A stretch of DNA of 11,343 bases from contig JANQOD010000058.1 in NCBI GenBank assembly GCA_028289745.1, forward strand, positions 1 through 11,343. Reading direction: 5' to 3'. Under the pieces are notes generated by a model, which worked only from the letters and a program-made list of their open reading frames with translations, was not told the DNA's origin and searched no databases. A program made the position numbers and the translations under genes. This document shows, in pieces, positions 1 through 5,074 of the stretch. This DNA is from Allomuricauda sp. GTDB taxonomy: Bacteria > Bacteroidota > Bacteroidia > Flavobacteriales > Flavobacteriaceae. Numbering within the stretch: position 1 is the stretch's first letter; every line of letters begins with the position of its first letter.

Positions 1-1
1 T

Positions 2-571
2 ATGGCCGATGTGCACTTAGAGTGCGATGTCTGCCACGGCAAACGCTTTAAAAAAGACATTCTAGAAGTGCAGTTCGAGGGCAAAAATATCCACGATGTA
101 TTGGAAATGACCATCGACGATGCCATTGCCCATTTTGAACGCTACCAACAGCCCAAGATCGTGACGAAGCTGAAACCTTTGCAAGACGTGGGTCTGGGCT
201 ATGTGACCTTGGGACAAAGCTCCTCAACCCTATCGGGCGGTGAGGCACAACGCATCAAACTCGCCTCCTTTTTGGTAAAGGGCAATACAAAAGAAAAGGC
301 ACTCTTTATTTTCGATGAGCCCACTACAGGGCTACACTTTCATGACATCAACAAATTGCTGGCCTCGTTCAATGCACTGTTGGGCAAAGGCCACTCCATC
401 ATCGTTATCGAGCACAACATCGAATTGATCAAATGTGCCGATTATATCATTGACCTTGGCCCTGGGGGCGGTGAAAACGGCGGGCAATTGGTGGTAGAGG
501 GTACCCCTGAAGAGATAGTACAGCACAAGGGGTCGCATACGGCGAGGTATTTGAAGGAGAAAATAGATTAA
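2..571 (+). CDS. uvrA: UvrA excinuclease ABC subunit A, C-terminal fragment (5' end outside window)
   Basis: This is the last 189 or so residues of UvrA, the DNA-damage-recognition ATPase of UvrABC nucleotide excision repair. The visible part begins in the zinc-finger region (C-D-V-C-H-G-K-R, fragment residues 8-15, the second CxxC pair). It continues through the ABC signature LSGGEAQR, the Walker B block FIFDEPTTGLHFHD and the switch histidine in VIEHN, and ends with the UvrA-typical IIDLGPGGGENGG stretch and a lysine-rich tail. The ATG at position 2 is an internal methionine: a full UvrA is over 900 residues and the missing part lies to the left. The sequence fits a genuine UvrA better than a drug-export ABC protein because of the zinc finger and the DLGP motif. 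Bacteroidota often carry more than one UvrA paralogue, and which one this is cannot be told from the C-terminus alone. The frame is intact to its TAA stop. Confidence 0.95.
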   Translation: MADVHLECDVCHGKRFKKDILEVQFEGKNIHDVLEMTIDDAIAHFERYQQPKIVTKLKPLQDVGLGYVTLGQSSSTLSGGEAQRIKLASFLVKGNTKEKALFIFDEPTTGLHFHDINKLLASFNALLGKGHSIIVIEHNIELIKCADYIIDLGPGGGENGGQLVVEGTPEEIVQHKGSHTARYLKEKID

Positions 572-586
572 TTAGAAAAACTAGAA

Positions 587-599
587 CGAATATTATTCG
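587..599. repeat. Short perfect palindrome just after uvrA
   Basis: CGAATA-T-TATTCG is a perfect inverted repeat with 6-bp arms and one central base, 15 bp after the uvrA stop. It is AT-rich and has no T-run after it, so it is a poor intrinsic terminator; it could be a 3'-end stabilising hairpin or a protein site. Further on, ATTCGAT occurs twice (624-630 and 635-641) at an 11-bp spacing, close to one helical turn. Confidence 0.4.
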
Positions 600-649
600 C
601 TTCGGTAACCCGCCGACTGAGAAATTCGATGACTATTCGATTCTTTTTA

Positions 650-716
650 TCATTCCGATGGAGTCCCTATAACTTCCGATAGCTATCGGGACGGGACGGG
701 ACGACGAGGAATCTCA
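650..716. repeat. Composite intergenic interspersed repeat (REP/MITE-like)
   Basis: The stretch combines TCATTCCGA at its left edge, a perfect 14-bp palindrome CCGATAGCTATCGG (676-689), three tandem CGGGA pentamers (687-701) and CGACGAGGAATCTCA at its right edge. Palindromes of the CCGATAGCTATCGG type, and paired TCATTCCGA / GAGGAATCTCA blocks, are familiar as dispersed non-coding repeats in flavobacterial genomes (from memory, not searched). It contains no open frame and no transposase. It lies in the 325-bp gap between uvrA and the arginine-rich protein gene, upstream of the sigma-54 promoter. The function is unknown. Confidence 0.5.
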
Positions 717-792
717 CTGAATTTTCCCCACTCCCTTTGGTAGGTTCGAAACGATTGAAGAGGCCTGAGTCCAATCAAATTTTTTAAACACC

Positions 793-844
793 TAGCAATC
801 AATAACTTAATTACTTAAAACCAATTTTGGCACGCTGATTGCTA
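793..844. repeat. 9-bp inverted repeat overlapping the sigma-54 -12 element
   Basis: TAGCAATCA (793-801) and TGATTGCTA (836-844) are exact reverse complements separated by 34 bp. The right arm covers the -12 TTGC of the sigma-54 promoter. The pair may be a repressor or activator operator spanning the promoter, or a chance match in an AT-rich stretch. The spacing is about 4 helical turns centre to centre, which would suit a looped or co-operative binder; this is inference. Confidence 0.35.
827..844 (+). promoter_or_regulatory. Sigma-54 (RpoN) -24/-12 promoter
   Basis: TTGGCACGCTGATTGCTA matches the sigma-54 consensus YTGGCACGrNNNTTGCW almost base for base. GG (829-830) and GC (841-842) are separated by exactly 10 bp, the invariant spacing of the class. 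The predicted transcription start is near 854-858, giving a leader of about 40 nt before the ATG at 897. I found no other site this close to consensus in the window. Sigma-54 promoters need an AAA+ enhancer-binding protein; a weak candidate upstream dyad is GATTG (753-757) / CAATC (772-776), about 90 bp before the start. Confidence 0.8.
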
Positions 845-896
845 TATACTAAGCGGGATGTAAATAGTTGCATTCGGAACTTTAAAACTTAGCATT

Positions 897-2150
897 ATGA
901 AAAAGTTTGTACCCTTTTTAGCAGTGTTGTTCTTGACGGCTTTTGGCGCCAAGGCAGCGAACGTTAGTGAAGAGCGGTTGGTTCCCAACTATGTACGCGG
1001 ATATGGCAATTCTTTCATCTTTATCGAAGACGGAATTACCTTCTCGGTATATCCCGATGGTGAATTTGATTTCTTCATAGACAATCGAGTGAATGTCGGG
1101 GTTGGGGCACGAATCGGAAATGTCGGTGTTACCTTCAATTCAGGATTCAACTACAACCCGTTTGTTCAGTATGATGATTATGGAGCAGTGATCCAGGTAG
1201 AGAACGTACCCGTCTTTTATGATTTTTACGGACGTGTGTCACAGATCGGTGGAGTGGATATCTGGTACAGGAATGGATTTGTACGACGCTTGGGCGGATT
1301 GAACGTTTTCTGGAACGGCGGTGTATTTAGCCATACCACAGGTTTCATCAATATCTATAACCGTGCATACGTGTTCAGACCATGGCACAGATGGTTCATA
1401 AGACCCACAGTCGGATTCTGTAACGTTTGGACAACGCCCTACAGAAGATGGTATAACCCCATTCGGTATACATGGCACAGACCTTACCGGAACAATGTGA
1501 GAAGGGCCTATGCCAATATCGGTCGCGAGTACCGATTCAACAGAAACCGTAGGGCCAACATCTATAGAAATGATAGACGCGTAGCGGTTCGTGATGATAA
1601 TAGAGTGAGGCGTTCAAATGTCGGACGAAGTAACCGAACCGTTGCCAACAATAGATCGGTTTCCCGATCGAACAGAAATGTCAGAAACGATCGTGGTGAC
1701 CGTGTGGCCGCTAACAGAAGTACGACGGTAAGGCGAAATGACGCACGAAGAAGTGATGTACGTAGAAATGAAGCAAGAAGAAGTGATGTGGCCAAAAGGT
1801 CGAACCGTTCGAACACGGTAACCCAGCGCAGTGTTACAAAGCGGCCCAATGGCCGAACGGTGACCAAGCGAGAGGTGACCACCACACCACGTATGCGTAC
1901 GGTTGAACGTACGACCAAGAGAACGTACAAGAAACCGGAGGCCAGAAGTTCAAGAAGAACGGTCGCCAGTAATGACAGGTCAAGAAATGTGCAGCGAAGC
2001 ACAACACAGAAAAGAACCGTGAACCGAAGTACAAAAACAGTGCAGCGAAAGAGCACGCCACAGCGAAGAACGGTCGAGCGAAGCTCTACATCGAGAAGAA
2101 GTTCGGCCGGTACCTCTAGAGGCAGAAGTGCAAGGGTTCAGAGAAGATAG
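897..2150 (+). CDS. Secreted protein with 16-residue aromatic repeats and very arginine-rich C-terminal half
   Basis: This encodes a 417-residue exported protein of unknown function. Residues 1-20 are a signal peptide ending AKA, with cleavage likely after A20. Residues 30-200 are rich in Gly, Tyr, Phe, Trp and Asn. Within them, residues 92-107, 108-123 and 124-139 are three tandem 16-residue repeats of the form Y-D-x-Y-G-x-V-x-x-I-G-x-V-x-V-W, suggesting stacked beta-hairpins. A Trp/His/Arg/Pro-rich block with the only cysteine after the signal peptide (C175) follows (160-198). From about 200 to the end the chain is low complexity: about 60 Arg in 218 residues with Ser, Thr, Asn and Val, few acidic residues, and almost certainly disordered. 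The head resembles hypothetical proteins I associate with Flavobacteriaceae; the tail sometimes attracts labels such as 'sperm nuclear basic protein', which is composition only. The protein could bind polyanions such as eDNA or surface polysaccharide (inference). It is transcribed alone, from a sigma-54 promoter to its own terminator. Confidence 0.85.
   Translation: MKKFVPFLAVLFLTAFGAKAANVSEERLVPNYVRGYGNSFIFIEDGITFSVYPDGEFDFFIDNRVNVGVGARIGNVGVTFNSGFNYNPFVQYDDYGAVIQVENVPVFYDFYGRVSQIGGVDIWYRNGFVRRLGGLNVFWNGGVFSHTTGFINIYNRAYVFRPWHRWFIRPTVGFCNVWTTPYRRWYNPIRYTWHRPYRNNVRRAYANIGREYRFNRNRRANIYRNDRRVAVRDDNRVRRSNVGRSNRTVANNRSVSRSNRNVRNDRGDRVAANRSTTVRRNDARRSDVRRNEARRSDVAKRSNRSNTVTQRSVTKRPNGRTVTKREVTTTPRMRTVERTTKRTYKKPEARSSRRTVASNDRSRNVQRSTTQKRTVNRSTKTVQRKSTPQRRTVERSSTSRRSSAGTSRGRSARVQRR
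1731..1790 (+). repeat. 30-bp tandem duplication inside the arginine-rich tail
   Basis: Two adjacent 30-bp units (1731-1760, 1761-1790) encode RRNDARRSDV and RRNEARRSDV. The bases AAGAAGTGATGT are identical in both. This suggests that the basic tail grows by slippage or unequal exchange of short arginine-serine modules. Confidence 0.6.
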
Positions 2151-2173
2151 TTTTTAGGTTGGTTAGTTGTTTG

Positions 2174-2206
2174 ACCCCGTAGCGGATACATCCCTACGGG
2201 GTTTTT
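2174..2206 (+). terminator. Rho-independent terminator of the arginine-rich protein gene
   Basis: ACCCCGTAG (2174-2182) pairs perfectly with CTACGGGGT (2194-2202) across an 11-nt loop and runs into TTTTT. It sits 23 bp after the TAG stop. The T-run is present only in the plus direction, so it does not serve the convergent operon. Confidence 0.88.
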
Positions 2207-2216
2207 CAATGAAACC

Positions 2217-2238
2217 CAAATTTTGATTTCAAAATTTG
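2217..2238. repeat. AT-rich perfect inverted repeat
   Basis: CAAATTTTGA and TCAAAATTTG are exact reverse complements around a 2-bp centre. It lies between the plus-strand terminator and the end of the minus-strand flippase gene. It has no T-run in the minus direction, so a role as terminator for the operon is uncertain. Confidence 0.45.
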
Positions 2239-2249
2239 ATGGTTGAATT

Positions 2250-2273
2250 GACCCTGAGCACAGTCGAAGGGTC
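2250..2273. repeat. Dispersed repeat of the CCCTGAGC-n-GTCGAAGGG type
   Basis: GACCCTGAGCACAGTCGAAGGGTC has 6-bp inverted ends (GACCCT / AGGGTC) and the core CTGAGC..AGTCGAAGGG. Very similar 20-mers occur as scattered intergenic repeats in many flavobacteria (from memory). It can form a hairpin in either transcript and lies in the convergent gap between two gene ends, a common location for such elements. Confidence 0.5.
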
Positions 2274-2342
2274 TTTTAACTTGTATCCGACTCTTCCCCA
2301 TATGAACGTCAACACCCCGCTCACATGCCCTAAAGAACACCA

Positions 2343-3800
2343 TTATCGGTTTTTTTTCAACCACTTTTTGAGAATGCCGGTGATATCTTCAGAAATATCG
2401 AACCGATAGAGAATGCCCAAATACATTAACGATATCAATATTGATTTCAGAAAGATGTTAACGCTAGGGTGAAATGGAAACTGTAGGTAGCTGAACAAAA
2501 ATCCCAATAACAATAGGGTCAGCAATATTTTGAACGTGCCATTGGTAAATGGAAGCATATGAAATTTAGAATATACGTACCAAACTTTGAGGATGTTGAA
2601 AATGGAAATGGCAACAAGACTGGCCAATGCCGCCCCGATGATGCCCATTTTGGGTATCAGCAATACATTCAGCAAAATGGTCAAAAGGGCAAGGGCCACC
2701 CCAAAAACCAATACTATTCTATAATATTTTGAATTGTAAAGAATGGCATTGTTGTTTCCCAAAAGGGAATCGAGCACTCTTGCCAGTCCGATCAAAAAAA
2801 CAATTTGGAATCCACCGCGGTATTCTTCGGGCATGAGCAAATACAGATCATTGAGGTTCAAGACAATCAACAAAAACAGCAGTCCTGAAGCGATGAACAA
2901 TGTCAAAGAAGTTTTTTGGTACAGTTTTTTAAGTTCTTGGTGGTCTTTGGCATCCAACAGCTCAGCGGTAAGGGGGTAGGTGATTTGGTGCATGGCCCTT
3001 GAAGGCACAATGATGACCGTGGCGATAAAGACCGCCACGCTATAATAGGCCACATTTTCAATGGCGATAAACTGGTTGATCATCACCTTGTCGATTTCCA
3101 AGAGTATAAGTGCCGCCGAACCGCCCAGAATGATCAGAATGCTATACGTGAGTATCTCTTTGGTCTTCTTCGGAAAATGAAAACTCAATTTGGGAAAATA
3201 AAGCAGGTAGGCATAAATTTTCATGATGACGGTACGCAGCAAATAAAGGCCTACCAGCGCCTTTAGAAAGACATCGAGATCGATCCACCCGAAATAATAG
3301 CAACCCAAGAGTGCTGAAACCCCTAAACGGACAAAAACCTCTTTCATGAAATTGCCAAAAACAGATTTCAGGTGCACCTTGCTCCATGCATAGAACACCT
3401 CGAAATAGGCAAGGGCCAATCCAACCAAGAAAACATACCAGATATACGCTTTGACAATGGGGTTTTCTTGGCCCAAAATAGCTGCAATGGCATCATAAAA
3501 AACGAAGGTCAGCAATGCCAAGGGCACAATGGCGAGCAATGGCGAAAGCAACATCAGGCTCAAAAAACCATCTTTCTGTGCGTAGCGGTGCGCATTGAAA
3601 TACTTGACCATGGTGTTATGTACCCCAAAAGCCATCAACGGCATCAAAATGGCCCCTGTCGCCAAGATAAAGGTCACCAAACCAAAATATTCGGCGGGCA
3701 GAATCTTGGTATACAAAAAGAGGATGTTCACCGCCCCTACCCCAAAACCGATATAGGTGATTATCGTGTTTGCCAATGACTGTCTTAAGACGACTCCCAT
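2343..3800 (-). CDS. Polysaccharide flippase, MOP/Wzx (PST) family
   Basis: This 485-residue integral membrane protein has about 12-14 hydrophobic segments almost from end to end. It fits the polysaccharide transport branch of the MOP exporter superfamily, which flips lipid-linked sugar intermediates across the inner membrane. Family-like features are the N-terminal helix with a conserved-looking GFGVGAVNILFLYTKILP block (residues about 18-35), a start region in which the first two helices span roughly 10-60, the charged ILLEIDKVMINQF segment near mid-protein (start of the second six-helix half), and a basic C-terminus (LKKWLKKNR). The ATG overlaps the 3' end of the upstream glycosyltransferase gene by 16 bp, so the two are probably translationally coupled. 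It is the last gene of a four-gene minus-strand operon; no clear terminator follows. The substrate cannot be read from sequence; a Wzx role and a lipid flippase role are both possible. Confidence 0.88.
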   Translation of the reverse strand: MGVVLRQSLANTIITYIGFGVGAVNILFLYTKILPAEYFGLVTFILATGAILMPLMAFGVHNTMVKYFNAHRYAQKDGFLSLMLLSPLLAIVPLALLTFVFYDAIAAILGQENPIVKAYIWYVFLVGLALAYFEVFYAWSKVHLKSVFGNFMKEVFVRLGVSALLGCYYFGWIDLDVFLKALVGLYLLRTVIMKIYAYLLYFPKLSFHFPKKTKEILTYSILIILGGSAALILLEIDKVMINQFIAIENVAYYSVAVFIATVIIVPSRAMHQITYPLTAELLDAKDHQELKKLYQKTSLTLFIASGLLFLLIVLNLNDLYLLMPEEYRGGFQIVFLIGLARVLDSLLGNNNAILYNSKYYRIVLVFGVALALLTILLNVLLIPKMGIIGAALASLVAISIFNILKVWYVYSKFHMLPFTNGTFKILLTLLLLGFLFSYLQFPFHPSVNIFLKSILISLMYLGILYRFDISEDITGILKKWLKKNR

Positions 3801-5074
3801 AAGATAACCTTAGCCAATTGTTCGGTCAAGACCCTACGGTCATATTGCTCAATCCCTTTCGGATGAATGGTCAAACCAGCCTCTTGATAGGCCCTGAACC
3901 ATTTCAAAAGTACTTTTTTTAATGATTGGGCGCCATTGGGCGTGAAGTACCTCCCCGATTCGGTCATCTCGACGATTTGGCCTCCCTCCCATTGTTCTGG
4001 GCCTATCGCCAAAATCGGACGCTTGGCTTTTAAATATTCGAACAACTTTCCGGGTATGATGCCCCGTGTTTCCACTGAATCGATTTCAAGCAACAACAAT
4101 ACTTGTGCGGCCCGTTGCAATTTTTGCGCTTGACCGTGTGGTACATAGCCCAGTACTTCGACATGACCTTCCAGACCGTACCCGCGGATGGATTGCAATA
4201 CCTGTTCGCTGATCAATCCTCCCAGTTGAATTTTCAGGTGCTGGGCAAAGTCTACATGCTCTTTGACCAATGTTGACAATGCCTTCCAAAGTGTTTTGGG
4301 GTCTCTGTCCGTTAGCAAAGAACCGATATGGGAAAGGGTGAATTTTGAATCCTGTTCCCCATCAAAATCGTCACGCTCATATCCGTTGGTAATGACTTTG
4401 ATGGGTTTTTGGGTCAGTGGTTCAAATTCTTCCTTGGTCGTATTGCTGGTCACCACAATTTTATCGGTAGTATTGAGCACATCACTTTCAAGCTGTTTGT
4501 GCCGCTGTCGTGAAAATGTGGTCAACCGTAGTTTTTCATGATAGCCAATAGAGGTCCACGGATCTCGAAAATCTGAGATCCATTGCAGATCAGGGTGCTG
4601 CTTTTTCAATCCCATTCCAATCAAGTGCAAACTATGTGGCGGGCCGGAAGTGATGACCGTTGTAATGTTTTCCTTAGAAAGAATTGGGGATAGATATCGC
4701 ACTGAGGGCTTCACCCAATTCTTGCGGGCATCGGGTATATACAGATTGCCCCTGATAAAGAGTAGCATTTTTTCGAGAGGAGATTGTCTTTTTTCTTCTT
4801 GAATGATACCCGAACTGATTGTTTTGGTCCGCTTTTTAGAGAACACCGAAGCCCAACGATAGGGTTCTCTGATAGGTCGCTTCAAAATCTTGACCTGATT
4901 TGGAACCTCTTTCAGCAACGATTCATCCTCTATGGGGTAATGCGGATTCTGGGGCATGTACACCCATGGCTCAAAACCAAACTCGGGCAGGTATTTGACA
5001 AATTTCAACCATCGTTGCACCCCTGGTCCACCCGCAGGGGGCCAATAATAAGTGATGATGAGCACCTTTTGCAT
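3785..5074 (-). CDS. GT-B glycosyltransferase, family 4-like
   Basis: This 429-residue soluble protein is predicted to transfer a sugar from a nucleotide-sugar donor on the cytoplasmic side. The N-terminal domain opens with VLIITYYWPPAGGPGVQR (residues 4-21), the glycine-rich acceptor-side loop common in GT4-like enzymes, followed by TSGPPHS (142-148) and DFRDPW (168-173). The C-terminal Rossmann domain carries TNGYERDDF (229-237) and the donor-binding signature R-G-I-I-P-G-K-L-F-E-Y-L (337-348), whose E346 is the second glutamate position of the usual EX7E motif; E330 and E336 precede it. Length is normal for the family. The start codon overlaps the stop of the upstream YfhO-like gene by one base (TGATG) and the 3' end overlaps the flippase gene by 16 bp. 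This tight packing indicates one transcript. The sugar and acceptor are unknown. Confidence 0.9.
   Translation of the reverse strand: MQKVLIITYYWPPAGGPGVQRWLKFVKYLPEFGFEPWVYMPQNPHYPIEDESLLKEVPNQVKILKRPIREPYRWASVFSKKRTKTISSGIIQEEKRQSPLEKMLLFIRGNLYIPDARKNWVKPSVRYLSPILSKENITTVITSGPPHSLHLIGMGLKKQHPDLQWISDFRDPWTSIGYHEKLRLTTFSRQRHKQLESDVLNTTDKIVVTSNTTKEEFEPLTQKPIKVITNGYERDDFDGEQDSKFTLSHIGSLLTDRDPKTLWKALSTLVKEHVDFAQHLKIQLGGLISEQVLQSIRGYGLEGHVEVLGYVPHGQAQKLQRAAQVLLLLEIDSVETRGIIPGKLFEYLKAKRPILAIGPEQWEGGQIVEMTESGRYFTPNGAQSLKKVLLKWFRAYQEAGLTIHPKGIEQYDRRVLTEQLAKVILWESS

Noticed and set aside
2..4. ATG at the left edge as a true start of a 189-residue ABC protein
   Set aside because: The sequence begins in the middle of the UvrA zinc-finger region, so this is an internal Met of a gene cut by the window edge.
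676..701. Palindrome plus CGGGA pentamers considered as the start of a CRISPR array or iteron origin
   Set aside because: There is only one palindrome and three 5-bp units, with no spacer pattern, no cas genes and no replication initiator gene nearby.
1377..1480. Two TGGCACAGA occurrences that look like half sigma-54 sites
   Set aside because: They lie inside the coding region and lack GC at the required 10-bp spacing; they encode WHR motifs.
1562..2056. A 164-codon open frame on the minus strand within the arginine-rich gene, with many Leu and Arg
   Set aside because: It is the antisense of a low-complexity Arg/Ser/Thr coding stretch, which naturally lacks minus-strand stops. It shows no recognisable family, and the plus-strand gene has a promoter, a signal peptide and a terminator.
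3372..3779. A 135-codon plus-strand open frame opposite the flippase gene
   Set aside because: It is antisense to a well-supported membrane protein and has a Gln/His/Lys-rich product typical of shadow frames.
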